A stretch of DNA of 64,000 nt from Pseudomonas syringae (GTDB lineage Bacteria > Pseudomonadota > Gammaproteobacteria > Pseudomonadales > Pseudomonadaceae), in assembly GCF_023278085.1 (NCBI RefSeq), contig NZ_CP066265.1, positions 4,048,001 through 4,112,000 on the forward strand, written 5' to 3'. Shown here in pieces: positions 27,621 to 37,072 of this stretch. Position numbers and translations under genes: made by a program. Numbering within the stretch: position 1 is the first letter of the stretch; the number at the start of each line of letters is the position of its first letter. The notes beneath the pieces were generated by a model. The model saw only the letters and a list, made by a program, of their open reading frames with translations, did not search any database and was not told where the DNA came from.

Positions 27621-27644
27621 AGGGAGTTGTAGGAATTACCCTGA
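27621..27644. promoter_or_regulatory. Shared 24-bp element upstream of minor pilin
   Basis: AGGGA, two bases, TGTAGGAATTACC and TGA; 20 of 24 positions match 26967-26990. It lies about 70 bp before the minor pilin start and about 195 bp before the divergent RND adaptor gene. Confidence 0.55.
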
Positions 27645-27838
27645 GACTCGACAAACATCTGTACAAATTGCCCTTCAACCTAAATATCGCCCGACACTGA
27701 CTTTTCTTGACTGAGCGCCACGTGCAGTGGAGGCTTTCTGACAAAACTGACAGCTGAAAGTCATTCTGCTGACCGGGTTTGCAGGCTATAAAGAAGCGGT
27801 AAAACATTAATTCCAGAACGATTCGGCGTTTCCTACCT

Positions 27839-29005
27839 ATGCGCAAAAAGACCCTGACCGTGACCGCCGCCGTTGTTCTGGTAGCCTGCGCTGTGTTTGC
27901 TGGCTGGACACTGATGCGTCCCGCCTCAATCCCGAAACATGTCGTTACCGCAGTGCCGGTCAAAGTCATCACCGTCAGCGTCGAGGATGTGCCACGTTTC
28001 GTCACCGGAATCGGTTCTGTACTGTCGCTGCAAAGCGTCGTGATTCGCCCGCAGGTGGATGGCGTGCTGATGCGTGTGCTGGTCAGGGAGGGTCAACAGG
28101 TCAAGGCCGGCGAGTTGCTGGCGACACTTGATGATCGCTCGATCCGCGCGTCGCTCGAACAAGCCAGGGCCCAGCTTGCACAGAGCAAGGCACAACTCGA
28201 CGTCGCGCAACTGGACCTCAAGCGCTACCGACAGCTCACCGAAGACAATGGCATTTCGCGGCAGACGTTCGATCAGCAACAGGCACTGGTCAAACAGCTG
28301 GGCGCCACCGCGCAAGGCAACGAGGCCAGTATCAACTCGGCCCAGGTGCAGCTTTCCTACACGCAGATTCGCTCACCGGTGACCGGGCGAGTCGGTATCC
28401 GCAACGTCGACGAAGGCAACTTCCTGCGTGTCAGCGATGCGCAAGGGTTGTTTTCGGTGACTCAGATCGACCCGATTGCCGTGGAGTTTTCCCTGCCGCA
28501 GCAAATGCTGCCGACCCTGCAAGGGCTGGTCGCCGAGCACACCCCGGCGGCGGTCAAGGCTTATCAGGGCGACGGTTCCGCCAACGGCTTGCTGCTGGGC
28601 GAAGGCACGTTGTCGCTGATCGACAATCAGGTGTCGGCAACCACCGGTACGATCCGCGCCAAGGCGCAATTCAACAACCCCGGCGAACAGCTCTGGCCTG
28701 GGCAACTGGTCACGGTGAAGATCCAGACCGGCATCGAGCGCAACTCGCTGAAAGTGCCACCTCAGGTGGTACAACGCGGCGTTGATCAGCACTTCGTCTA
28801 CCGGGTGCAGGCCGACAACAAAGTAGAAGCGGTGCCGGTCAAGGTGCTTTATCAGGACCGCGAACAGGCGTTGATCAGCGGACCTCAGGCCGGCGATGTG
28901 CTGGTCAGTGACGGACAGTCGCGGCTCAGGCCCGGAGCAACGATCGAGGTGGTCACTGCGCCGACCCCGGATGTCGCGACGGCCGATGTGGAGCGCGCAC
29001 GATGA
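27839..29005 (+). CDS. RND efflux periplasmic adaptor subunit
   Basis: A 388-residue membrane-fusion protein. An N-terminal hydrophobic segment (VTAAVVLVACAVFAGWTLM) anchors or exports it; without a lipobox cysteine it is probably membrane-anchored. Lipoyl half-motifs are visible (VVIRPQVDGVLMRVLVREGQQVKAGELLATLD and YTQIRSPVTGRVGIRN), separated by a coiled-coil hairpin (about residues 100-150, SLEQARAQLAQSKAQLDVAQLDLKRY). It links the permease to an outer-membrane channel. It overlaps the permease start by 4 bp. Confidence 0.92.
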   Translation: MRKKTLTVTAAVVLVACAVFAGWTLMRPASIPKHVVTAVPVKVITVSVEDVPRFVTGIGSVLSLQSVVIRPQVDGVLMRVLVREGQQVKAGELLATLDDRSIRASLEQARAQLAQSKAQLDVAQLDLKRYRQLTEDNGISRQTFDQQQALVKQLGATAQGNEASINSAQVQLSYTQIRSPVTGRVGIRNVDEGNFLRVSDAQGLFSVTQIDPIAVEFSLPQQMLPTLQGLVAEHTPAAVKAYQGDGSANGLLLGEGTLSLIDNQVSATTGTIRAKAQFNNPGEQLWPGQLVTVKIQTGIERNSLKVPPQVVQRGVDQHFVYRVQADNKVEAVPVKVLYQDREQALISGPQAGDVLVSDGQSRLRPGATIEVVTAPTPDVATADVERAR

Positions 29006-32000
29006 GTAACAGCCGGGGCTCGGTATCTGCATGGTGCATCGACCATCCGGTCGCCACGCTGCTACTGACCTTCGCGATACTGCTGCTGGGCGTCATTGCC
29101 TTTCCGCGCCTGCCGATTGCGCCCTTGCCGGAAGCAGAATTCCCGACCATTCAGGTCACCGCGCAGCTCCCCGGCGCCAGCCCGGAAACCATGGCGTCAT
29201 CGGTGGCGACGCCGCTGGAAGTGCAGTTCAGCGCGATACCCGGCATGACTCAGATGACCTCCAGCAGTGCGCTGGGCTCGACCAACCTGACGCTGCAGTT
29301 CACCCTCAACAAAAGCATCGACACCGCGGCTCAGGAAGTCCAGGCCGCCATCAACACCGCGTCCGCACGGCTGCCCGCCGACATGCCCAGCCTGCCGACC
29401 TGGCGCAAGGTCAACCCGGCGGACAGCCCGGTGCTGATTCTGAGTGTCAGCTCCAGCCTGATGCCTGGCACTGAACTGAGCGACGTGACAGAAACCATTC
29501 TGGCGCGCCAATTGAGTCAGATCGAAGGGGTGGGTCAGGTGTATATCACCGGCCAGCAACGTCCGGCGATCCGCGTGCAGGCCGCTCCGGAAAAACTGGC
29601 CGCGCTGGGCCTGACCCTGGCGGACATCCGCCTGGCGGTGCAGCAGACCAGCCTGAATCTGGCCAAGGGCGCTTTGTATGGCAAGGACAGCATTTCCACC
29701 CTGTCGGCCAACGACCAGCTGTTCAAGCCGCAGGACTACGCGCAACTGATCGTTTCCTACAAGGATGGCGCCCCCGTTCAGCTCAAGGACGTGGCGCGGG
29801 TCGTTGCCGGTTCGGAAAACGCCTACGTCAAGGCGTGGTCCGGCGACCAGCAGGGCGTCAATATCGCGATCTTCCGCCAGCCTGGTGCCAACATTGTCGA
29901 GACGGTGGACCGCATTCAGAGTGAATTGCCGCGCTTGCAGGAAATGCTCCCGGCCGCTGTGGACGTCTCCGTGCTCAACGACCGCACGCGAACCATTCGG
30001 GCGTCGCTGCATGAAGTGGAGCTGACCCTGCTGATTGCAGTGTTGCTGGTGGTCGCGGTGATGGCGCTGTTTCTTCGCCAGCTGTCGGCCACATTGATTG
30101 TCAGTGCGGTGCTCGGCGTGTCGCTGATCGCCAGCTTCGCAATGATGTACCTGTTCGGTTTCAGCCTGAACAACCTGACGCTCGTGGCCATCGTGGTGGC
30201 GGTCGGTTTTGTGGTGGACGACGCCATCGTCGTGGTGGAAAACATCCACCGTCATCTCGAAGCCGGTGACGGCATGCGCGAGGCGGCGATCAAGGGCTCC
30301 AGAGAAATAGGCTTCACCGTGGTGTCGATCAGCTTCTCGCTGGTGGCCGCATTCATTCCACTGTTGTTCATGGGTGGCGTGGTCGGACGCCTGTTCAAAG
30401 AGTTCGCGCTCACCGCAACAGCGACCATTCTGATTTCGGTGGTGGTCTCGCTGACCCTTGCCCCGACGCTGGCAGCCCTGTTCATGCGTGCGCCCAAGCA
30501 CAATCAGCATCAGACACCGGGGTTCGGCGAGCGTTTGCTGGCCTCCTACGAACGTGGTTTGCGCCGGGCTCTGGCACACCAGCGGCTGATGCTCGGCATC
30601 TTCGGCCTGACCCTCGCGCTTGCGGTGGTGGGCTACATCCTCATTCCCAAGGGCTTCTTCCCGGTTCAGGACACCTCGTTCGCACAAGGCACGACCGAGG
30701 CAGCTGCCGACATTTCCTACCCGGACATGGTCGAAAAGCACCTGCAACTGGCGAAGATCGTCGGCGCGGACCCGGCGGTGCTGGCGTTCTCGCATTCGGT
30801 AGGCGTGTCCGGCAGCAACCAGACCATCGCCAACGGCCGCTTCTGGATCTCGCTCAAGCCACGCGCCGAGCGCGATGTGTCGGTCAGCGAATTCATTGAC
30901 CGCCTGCGCCCCAAACTGGCGAAAGTCCCCGGTATCGTTCTGTACTTGCGTGCTGGCCAGGACATCAACCTCAGCTCCGGCCCCAGCCGTGCCCAGTATC
31001 AGTACGTGCTGAAAAGCAATGACGGGGCGCTGCTCAACACCTGGACGCAACGGCTGACCGAAAAACTGCGCGGCAACCCGGCATTCCGCGATCTGTCCAA
31101 CGACCTGCAACTGGGCGGCAGCGTCACGCACATCGACATCGATCGCAGCGCAGCCGCGCGCTTCGGCCTGACCACCGCCGATGTCGATCAGGCGCTGTAC
31201 GACGCATTCGGCCAGCGGCAGATCAGCGAGTACCAGACCGAGGTCAACCAGTACAAGGTGATCCTTGAACTGGATGCCCAGCAACGCGGCAAAGCCGAAA
31301 GCCTGGCCTACTTCTACCTGCGCTCGCCGCTGACCAACGAAATGGTGCCGTTGTCGGCGCTGGCCAAGGTCGGCGCGCCACGCATGGGCCCGCTGTCGAT
31401 CAGCCACGACGGTATGTTTCCGGCCGCCAATCTGTCGTTCAACCTGGCTTCCGGGGTGGCGCTGGGCGACGCCGTACGCATGCTCGATCAGGCCAAGAAC
31501 GAAATCGGCATGCCGGCCGCGATCATCGGCAGTTTTCAGGGTGCGGCGCAGGCGTTCCAGAGTTCGCTGGCCAACCAGCCGTGGTTGATTCTGGCCGCGC
31601 TGGTGGCGGTGTACATCATTCTGGGTGTGCTTTACGAAAGCTTCGTGCACCCGCTGACCATCATTTCCACCCTGCCCTCGGCGGGCATCGGGGCGTTGTT
31701 GCTGCTGTGGATGATGGGCCAGGACTTCTCGATCATGGCCCTGATCGGCGTGGTACTGCTGATCGGTATCGTCAAGAAGAACGGCATTCTGCTGGTGGAC
31801 TTTGCCTTGCAGGCGCAGCGCGAACGGGGCCTGACGCCACAGGAAGCGATTTACGAGGCCTGCATGACGCGCTTCCGGCCGATCATGATGACCACCATCG
31901 CCGCCCTGCTCGGTGCGCTGCCGCTGATGCTGGGCTTCGGGGTCGGGTCCGAGCTGCGCCAACCGCTGGGTATCGCCGTGGTCGGCGGGCTTCTGGTGAG

Positions 32001-32109
32001 CCAGATGCTGACCCTGTTCACCACGCCGATCATCTACCTGCAACTGGACCGACTGTTTCAGCGCCGCCAGCCAACCTCCGCCAAGCCAGCGCTGACCCAG
32101 AGTGTGTAA
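29002..32109 (+). CDS. RND (HAE1-type) efflux permease
   Basis: A 1035-residue inner-membrane proton-driven drug or metabolite exporter of the AcrB family. It has 12 transmembrane helices and two large periplasmic loops. The proton-relay aspartates are Asp406-Asp407 in FVVDDAIVVVENI (TM4), with a TM10 lysine in GIVKKNGILLVDFAL. Motifs FPRLPIAPLPEAEFPTIQV and GATVLRDVS-like NDRTRTIRAS are typical. The pair is MdtBC/MuxB-like in size and sequence, not a CusA-type metal pump (no methionine triad seen). No outer-membrane factor gene follows. Confidence 0.93.
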   Translation: MSNSRGSVSAWCIDHPVATLLLTFAILLLGVIAFPRLPIAPLPEAEFPTIQVTAQLPGASPETMASSVATPLEVQFSAIPGMTQMTSSSALGSTNLTLQFTLNKSIDTAAQEVQAAINTASARLPADMPSLPTWRKVNPADSPVLILSVSSSLMPGTELSDVTETILARQLSQIEGVGQVYITGQQRPAIRVQAAPEKLAALGLTLADIRLAVQQTSLNLAKGALYGKDSISTLSANDQLFKPQDYAQLIVSYKDGAPVQLKDVARVVAGSENAYVKAWSGDQQGVNIAIFRQPGANIVETVDRIQSELPRLQEMLPAAVDVSVLNDRTRTIRASLHEVELTLLIAVLLVVAVMALFLRQLSATLIVSAVLGVSLIASFAMMYLFGFSLNNLTLVAIVVAVGFVVDDAIVVVENIHRHLEAGDGMREAAIKGSREIGFTVVSISFSLVAAFIPLLFMGGVVGRLFKEFALTATATILISVVVSLTLAPTLAALFMRAPKHNQHQTPGFGERLLASYERGLRRALAHQRLMLGIFGLTLALAVVGYILIPKGFFPVQDTSFAQGTTEAAADISYPDMVEKHLQLAKIVGADPAVLAFSHSVGVSGSNQTIANGRFWISLKPRAERDVSVSEFIDRLRPKLAKVPGIVLYLRAGQDINLSSGPSRAQYQYVLKSNDGALLNTWTQRLTEKLRGNPAFRDLSNDLQLGGSVTHIDIDRSAAARFGLTTADVDQALYDAFGQRQISEYQTEVNQYKVILELDAQQRGKAESLAYFYLRSPLTNEMVPLSALAKVGAPRMGPLSISHDGMFPAANLSFNLASGVALGDAVRMLDQAKNEIGMPAAIIGSFQGAAQAFQSSLANQPWLILAALVAVYIILGVLYESFVHPLTIISTLPSAGIGALLLLWMMGQDFSIMALIGVVLLIGIVKKNGILLVDFALQAQRERGLTPQEAIYEACMTRFRPIMMTTIAALLGALPLMLGFGVGSELRQPLGIAVVGGLLVSQMLTLFTTPIIYLQLDRLFQRRQPTSAKPALTQSV

Positions 32110-32169
32110 AAACGTCACGAGCGAAGGCAAGACAAGGCAAAAACGGTCGTTCATGAGTGAGATAGCCTG

Positions 32170-32847
32170 ATGCGTGTGCTAATTATCGAAGACGAAGAGA
32201 AAACCGCCGACTACCTGCGCCGTGGCCTGACCGAACAGGGCTACGCGGTGGACGTGGCCCGCGACGGCATCGAAGGGCTGCATCTTGCGCTGGAAAACGA
32301 CTACGCGGTGATCATCCTCGACGTGATGTTGCCGGGCCTGGATGGTTTCGGCGTGCTGCGGGCGTTGCGGGCGCGCAAACAGACGCCGGTGATCATGCTG
32401 ACGGCTCGTGAGCAGGTCGACGACCGTATTCGCGGGCTGCGTGAAGGCGCAGACGACTACCTCGGCAAACCGTTTTCCTTTCTGGAACTGGTGGCCCGCC
32501 TGCAAGCGCTGACCCGGCGCAGCGGTGGTCACGAGCCCGTGCAGATCACTATTGCAGACCTGTGGATCGACCTGATCAGCCGCAAGGCTACCCGGGGCGG
32601 CGCACGCCTGGACCTGACCGCCAAGGAGTTTTCACTGCTCAGCGTACTGGCCCGGCGTCAGGGCGACATCCTGTCCAAGACGTCGATTGCCGAAATGGTC
32701 TGGGACATCAATTTCGACAGCGATGCCAATGTCGTCGAAGTGGCCATCAAGCGCCTGCGTGCCAAGCTCGACGGGCCCCATGAACATAAACTGCTGCACA
32801 CCATTCGCGGCATGGGTTATGTACTGGAAAACCGCAATGCGGATTGA
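32170..32847 (+). CDS. Heavy-metal-type response regulator (OmpR family)
   Basis: A 225-residue regulator with a receiver (phospho-acceptor Asp51 in IILDVMLPGLDG; conserved Lys in GKPFSF) and an OmpR-type winged helix (VEVAIKRLRAKLDG; HTIRGMGYVLE). It belongs with CusR/CopR/IrlR-type regulators. It lies 60 bp after the permease gene and its end overlaps the kinase gene by 11 bp, so it forms one unit with the pump and probably controls it. Confidence 0.9.
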   Translation: MRVLIIEDEEKTADYLRRGLTEQGYAVDVARDGIEGLHLALENDYAVIILDVMLPGLDGFGVLRALRARKQTPVIMLTAREQVDDRIRGLREGADDYLGKPFSFLELVARLQALTRRSGGHEPVQITIADLWIDLISRKATRGGARLDLTAKEFSLLSVLARRQGDILSKTSIAEMVWDINFDSDANVVEVAIKRLRAKLDGPHEHKLLHTIRGMGYVLENRNAD

Positions 32848-34201
32848 TTCGATTGCGTTGCGCCTGAGCGGGATGTTCGCGCTGGTTGCACTGACGGTTT
32901 TCCTGTTGATCGGCTGGGCCTTGTATCTGCAGGTCGACAAGCGCCTGGACCTGCTGCCGCGCGCCGAAGTCGATGCGCGCTACAGCGTGCTGGAGTCGGC
33001 GGTCGGGCGCTTCGGCAATCCGGAGCATTGGGGCAAGATCAAGGCGAAGCTTACGTTGCTCAGTGAAGAGGACAAGCGCCTGCGCTTCTGGGTGGTAAGT
33101 GACAACCCGCTCTACGAGTTCGGCCATCCCGGCACGGAGATTCGTCGCTTGGCGCAGGGCCCGCTGGGCATGCATGACCTGACACTGGCTGATCATCCCT
33201 TCGCCTTCAAAGTGCTGGTCAGCGAGTTCCCGGCCAAGGAACAGCGTCCGGTCCTGCGCTTTCTGACGGCCATCGACACCGAAACGTTCTGGCACACCCA
33301 GCACTCATTACTGATCGCGCTGATCAGCCTTTCCGCCGTCGGCGTATTGCTGGCGTCGGCACTGGGTTACTGGGTCGCGCGCATTGGCCTGCGTCCGCTG
33401 ACCAGCCTGTCGCAGGAAGTCCGGAAACTGGCCCCGCCAAGGCTGTCCGGACGCTTGCAACTGTCGCCGCTGCCGCCCGAACTGGAACAGTTTGTCGCGT
33501 CCTTCAACTCGACCCTGGAACGCGTCGAACTGGCCTATTCGCGACTGGAATCGTTCAACGCCGACGTGGCTCACGAATTGCGCTCGCCACTGACCAACCT
33601 GATTGGCCAGACGCAAGTGGCGCTGACACGCGGACGCTCTGCCGAGCATTATTTCGAAGTGCTGCAATCGAACCTCGAAGAACTGGAGCGGTTACGTTCG
33701 ATCATCAACGACATGCTGTTCCTCGCCAGCGCCGATCAGGGCACCAAGGTTCAGGCACTGACCTGCGCATCCCTGGCGGAAGAAGTCGCGACGACACTCG
33801 ATTACCTGGATTTCATTCTTGAGGATGCGCAGGTGCAGGTACGCGTCGATGGCGATGCCCGCGTACCGATTGAAAAAGCCCATCTGCGCCGCGCCCTGAT
33901 CAATCTGCTGCATAACGCCGTGCAGCACACCGACGCCGGACACGAGATATGTGTGCGCATCGAGTCACAGGCCGAGCATGTCAGCGTCGCGGTGATCAAC
34001 CCGGGTGTACCGATAGCGGAGGAACATCTGCCCAGACTGTTCGAACGCTTCTATCGGGTCGACGCTTCGCGAAGCAACAGCGGTGCCAATCATGGGCTGG
34101 GCCTGGCGATCGTCAAAGCCATTGCCCTGATGCATGGCGGTACGGTGTTTGTGAAAAGTGATCAGGGGACCAATACGTTTGGTATCCAACTTCCTCGCTG
34201 A
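32837..34201 (+). CDS. Heavy-metal-type sensor histidine kinase
   Basis: A 454-residue inner-membrane kinase with two transmembrane helices (about 12-32 and 155-180), a periplasmic domain of about 120 residues, HAMP, and HisKA with phospho-His246 in DVAHELRSPLTNLIGQTQ, then an ATPase domain with NLLHNAVQHT (N box) and HGLGLAIVKAIALMHGG (G boxes). It follows the CusS-like pattern. The periplasmic part lacks an obvious His/Cys/Met metal cluster, so the signal is unclear. The start overlaps the regulator. Confidence 0.9.
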   Translation: MRIDSIALRLSGMFALVALTVFLLIGWALYLQVDKRLDLLPRAEVDARYSVLESAVGRFGNPEHWGKIKAKLTLLSEEDKRLRFWVVSDNPLYEFGHPGTEIRRLAQGPLGMHDLTLADHPFAFKVLVSEFPAKEQRPVLRFLTAIDTETFWHTQHSLLIALISLSAVGVLLASALGYWVARIGLRPLTSLSQEVRKLAPPRLSGRLQLSPLPPELEQFVASFNSTLERVELAYSRLESFNADVAHELRSPLTNLIGQTQVALTRGRSAEHYFEVLQSNLEELERLRSIINDMLFLASADQGTKVQALTCASLAEEVATTLDYLDFILEDAQVQVRVDGDARVPIEKAHLRRALINLLHNAVQHTDAGHEICVRIESQAEHVSVAVINPGVPIAEEHLPRLFERFYRVDASRSNSGANHGLGLAIVKAIALMHGGTVFVKSDQGTNTFGIQLPR

Positions 34202-34402
34202 TACCTGCCCCTCACCTTTATCAGGCTGTCTTTTTGCTGTTGAAAGCAGCGGTAGTTCACCATCCACTTGATAAACCCGGTTTATTCACATTCCCGTCAT
34301 ATCAGGCTATAAGAGGCGTGATATATACGCTGCTATAAATTCATACAATAAAGTTAACCGACCTAATCACTTTCAAAATAATTTTTGCAGGTAGCACACC
34401 CC

Positions 34403-35935
34403 ATGACGTTGTTTGCGTCCGCTCGGCCAGCGCAGCTTAAATGGCCCCGTCCCGAGCTCATGCTGATCCTTGGCAGCTTGCTGTCGGTGTCCGCCATTCT
34501 GGCCATCGTGGCGTCACTGCTGCTGCGGGAGCGCGACGATGCCGCTCAGACGGCAGCGCGTGCAGCGGCCAACATTGTTCGTCTGATCGACGCTGACGTC
34601 ATGCACAATGCAGAACTCTATGACTCTTCGTTGCAAGGCATGATCAGTGGCTGGCAACGCACTGACCTTAAAGATCTTTCCCCTGAACTGCGACAACTTG
34701 TCCTGTTTGATCGCTCGACGGCGGCCTCTTACAAAGGTGACCTGGTATTACTCGACAACAAGGGCGAACTGCTGGCTGACTCGCTGTCAGTAAAACCTCG
34801 GGACGATAACTTTTCAGACCGTTCCTATTTCCAGATACATGCGGCTGATCCTTCCCTTGGCCTGCATGTCAGCACGCCTTATAAAACCCGTTGGGGATAC
34901 AAGGACTGGTGCATCAGTTTCAGCCGACGCATATCAGGCCCTCATGGTGAGTTTCTGGGCATTGCGAGTGCAGCCATGCGTCTGGTGTACTTCAGGAATC
35001 TGTTCATGAGTCAGAACCTGGGCGCCGGGGCCAGCATTAATCTGATCAATGCCAACGGTATCCTGATCGTCCGCTTTCCGGACCTGGACGGGCAGGACTT
35101 GATCGGCAAGGACTACAGTCACACGGCCAACTTTCAGCGCATTCTCAAGGAAGGCGATGGCAGCTTCAGCGCCCTTTCCACTCAGTTGAATGCGCAACGC
35201 CTGTATACGTTTTCGCGCGTCGGCAATCTGCCGCTGATTGTGGTGATAGGCCAGTCCGAGGAAGAGGTGTATGCGGTCTGGAAGCGCAATGCATGGCTGG
35301 TCACGACTGCAACCAGCGTTCTGTGCCTCGGTATTCTCTGGTTGACCTGGTTGCTGAGCCGCGAACTGCGCCGTCGCCGCCGGGCAGAAGACGCACTGGC
35401 CAGCCTGGCGGCAACCGACGGACTGACCGGGCTCGATAACCGCCGCCAGCTCGACGAAGCCATGGACACCGAATGGGCACGCGCACAGCGCTCTGGCAAA
35501 CGCCTTTCCTTGCTGATGATCGACGTTGACCATTTCAAGGCGTTCAACGAGCGTCATGGACATCAAGGCGGCGACGAAGCATTAAGGCTGGTTGCACAAA
35601 CCATTTCCCACAATATCCGTCGGCCAGGTGACCGGCTGGCGCGCTATGGCGGTGAGGAGTTCGTGGTGGTGCTGCCGGAAACCGATCTGAAGGGGGCCAT
35701 GATGATTGCCGAAAATATACGGCGCTCGGTCGAGTCACTGCCGCTGTTCAAGGGTGCGGAACATCCTTTGACGGTCAGCATTGGCGTGGCTTCAGGGGTT
35801 GTTCGTCACGGAGACAAGCTGGAAACGTTCTTCGGCATTGCCGACAAGGCGCTTTATCAGGCCAAGAACAATGGCCGTAATCGCGTTGAACAGCGGGCTG
35901 CTGCTTCGGATTCAGAGCTGGTAAATCAGGCGTGA
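34403..35935 (+). CDS. Membrane dCache-type diguanylate cyclase
   Basis: A 510-residue cyclic-di-GMP synthase. Two transmembrane helices (about 22-45 and 300-323) frame a periplasmic sensor of about 250 residues resembling a dCache/PDC1 domain (DNFSDRSYFQIHAADPSLGLHVS; GRISGPHGEFLGIASAAM-type strands). The GGDEF domain (about 340-500) has GGEEF at 416-420, and RPGD at 407-410 five residues before gives an intact inhibitory site. It is probably active and tuned by a small external ligand. Transcribed alone from the 201-bp gap after the kinase, and followed by a terminator. Confidence 0.9.
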   Translation: MTLFASARPAQLKWPRPELMLILGSLLSVSAILAIVASLLLRERDDAAQTAARAAANIVRLIDADVMHNAELYDSSLQGMISGWQRTDLKDLSPELRQLVLFDRSTAASYKGDLVLLDNKGELLADSLSVKPRDDNFSDRSYFQIHAADPSLGLHVSTPYKTRWGYKDWCISFSRRISGPHGEFLGIASAAMRLVYFRNLFMSQNLGAGASINLINANGILIVRFPDLDGQDLIGKDYSHTANFQRILKEGDGSFSALSTQLNAQRLYTFSRVGNLPLIVVIGQSEEEVYAVWKRNAWLVTTATSVLCLGILWLTWLLSRELRRRRRAEDALASLAATDGLTGLDNRRQLDEAMDTEWARAQRSGKRLSLLMIDVDHFKAFNERHGHQGGDEALRLVAQTISHNIRRPGDRLARYGGEEFVVVLPETDLKGAMMIAENIRRSVESLPLFKGAEHPLTVSIGVASGVVRHGDKLETFFGIADKALYQAKNNGRNRVEQRAAASDSELVNQA

Positions 35936-35953
35936 TAGCCTGTTGATCGACAT

Positions 35954-35983
35954 AAAAAAACGCCAGACGGGCTGGCGTTTTTT
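35954..35983. terminator. Bidirectional terminator
   Basis: A perfect stem of AAAAAACGCCAG and CTGGCGTTTTTT around a short loop, between the diguanylate cyclase and the convergent DUF2383 gene. A and T runs at both ends make it work in both directions. Confidence 0.9.
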
Positions 35984-36003
35984 ATTACGGCTAAGGCAGA
36001 GAC

Positions 36004-36474
36004 TTACGATGCAGCGCGGGCGGCGTCACGCAGTGCTTTGACTTCGTCGTGATTTTTCAGAACGCCCTGATACTGCTTTTCGATCACGGCGATCACGGCT
36101 GGGGAAACACCCTTCTCACGCGACTTCTCGAGAGCCTTGCTGTAGGCTTTTTTGGCGACGTCTTCGCCACGTTCTGCTTCTTCCAGTACAGCCAGATCGT
36201 CATTGCTGGTGAACGCAGTTTTCAGCTTGACCCATGCCTGATGCAGATCAGCCGATACACTGGACGAATCTTCTGGCTTGCCGCCCAGTTGTTGTACGTG
36301 CTGCTGCAGCTCACGCACTGCACCATCTACTTCAACGGCGCGGCGTGCGAAAAATTCTTTTACCTTCGGAGTTTTCGCATTCTTTGCGCTGGTTTCGAAG
36401 CCTTCTTTACCATCGATGCTGGTTTCTACCAGGTCATTCAGGATAGAGATCGTTTCTTTATTGATATCAGTCAT
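36004..36474 (-). CDS. DUF2383 / PA2169-type four-helix protein
   Basis: A 156-residue ferritin-like four-helix-bundle protein of the PA2169/DUF2383 family, soluble and largely helical (ISILNDLVETSIDGKEGFETSAKNAKTPKVKEFFARRA). E-rich helices suggest a metal- or stress-related role; none is proven. The C-terminal helix has NHDEVKALRDAARAAS. A 219-bp AT-rich stretch upstream holds its promoter. It is monocistronic and convergent with the cyclase. Confidence 0.85.
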   Translation of the reverse strand: MTDINKETISILNDLVETSIDGKEGFETSAKNAKTPKVKEFFARRAVEVDGAVRELQQHVQQLGGKPEDSSSVSADLHQAWVKLKTAFTSNDDLAVLEEAERGEDVAKKAYSKALEKSREKGVSPAVIAVIEKQYQGVLKNHDEVKALRDAARAAS

Positions 36475-36693
36475 TTGATAATTTCCTAATGGCAGGTTGA
36501 TACGAAAGTGTTCAATGACTAGGTAATTGCAGGTGGCGTGCCAGTTTTAAAAGTGAGATATTCTTTTAATAATCAATTAGTTACGAAATTTTCACATTTA
36601 CTCGATCGTGACTTCTGCATGAACTGTCGTTTGGCCTGCATGCAGAATGCACGTATTGTGCTGGGCGAAAGGTAATGACAGGACCCCTGCCCC

Positions 36694-36933
36694 ATGAATC
36701 CGGAAAAACTCAAGCTGCTGGTGACTCAGGAAATGCCGTTCGGCAAATACAAGGGTCGGCTGATCGCCGATCTACCGGGGCATTATCTGAACTGGTTCGC
36801 TCGGGAAGGCTTTCCCAAGGGAGAATTGGGTGGCCTGCTGGCGCTGATGCAGGAAATTGATCACAACGGCCTGAGCGCGCTACTGGACCCGCTGCGCACG
36901 CGTCCGCGTCAGTCGTTCAAAGACAGGGGATAA
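36694..36933 (+). CDS. DUF3820 family protein
   Basis: A 79-residue protein with the DUF3820 core: TQEMPFGKYKGRLIADLPGHYLNWFAREGFPKGELGGLLALM. The GKYKG and LPxxYLxW motifs are the family signature, and the function is unknown, perhaps linked to nucleic acid enzymes because DUF3820 also occurs attached to exonuclease domains. The start has a weak ribosome site. It is convergent with eda. Confidence 0.85.
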   Translation: MNPEKLKLLVTQEMPFGKYKGRLIADLPGHYLNWFAREGFPKGELGGLLALMQEIDHNGLSALLDPLRTRPRQSFKDRG

Positions 36934-36953
36934 GCGAAAGGAAAAACAGTCCG

Positions 36954-36986
36954 GAAAAAAAAGGGTGCTCCGGACCAGGGAGCACC
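36954..36986 (-). terminator. Terminator of zwf-pgl-eda
   Basis: GGTGCTCC (36964-36971) and GGAGCACC (36979-36986) form an 8-bp stem, with a run of As on its left acting as a U tract on the minus strand. It lies 87 bp beyond the eda stop. Confidence 0.75.
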
Positions 36987-37072
36987 GAAAAGCCATACAA
37001 CCCACAACAACTTCCTGGTCAGCATCAGCCAGCCGCGACCGGCTGATACTGAGATGTTTTTAATCAGAAAAA

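Noticed and set aside
29197-32154. 985-codon minus-strand open frame
   Set aside because: It is the antisense of the RND permease in GC-rich DNA; its composition (Gln/Arg/His-rich, low hydrophobicity) lacks any domain pattern.
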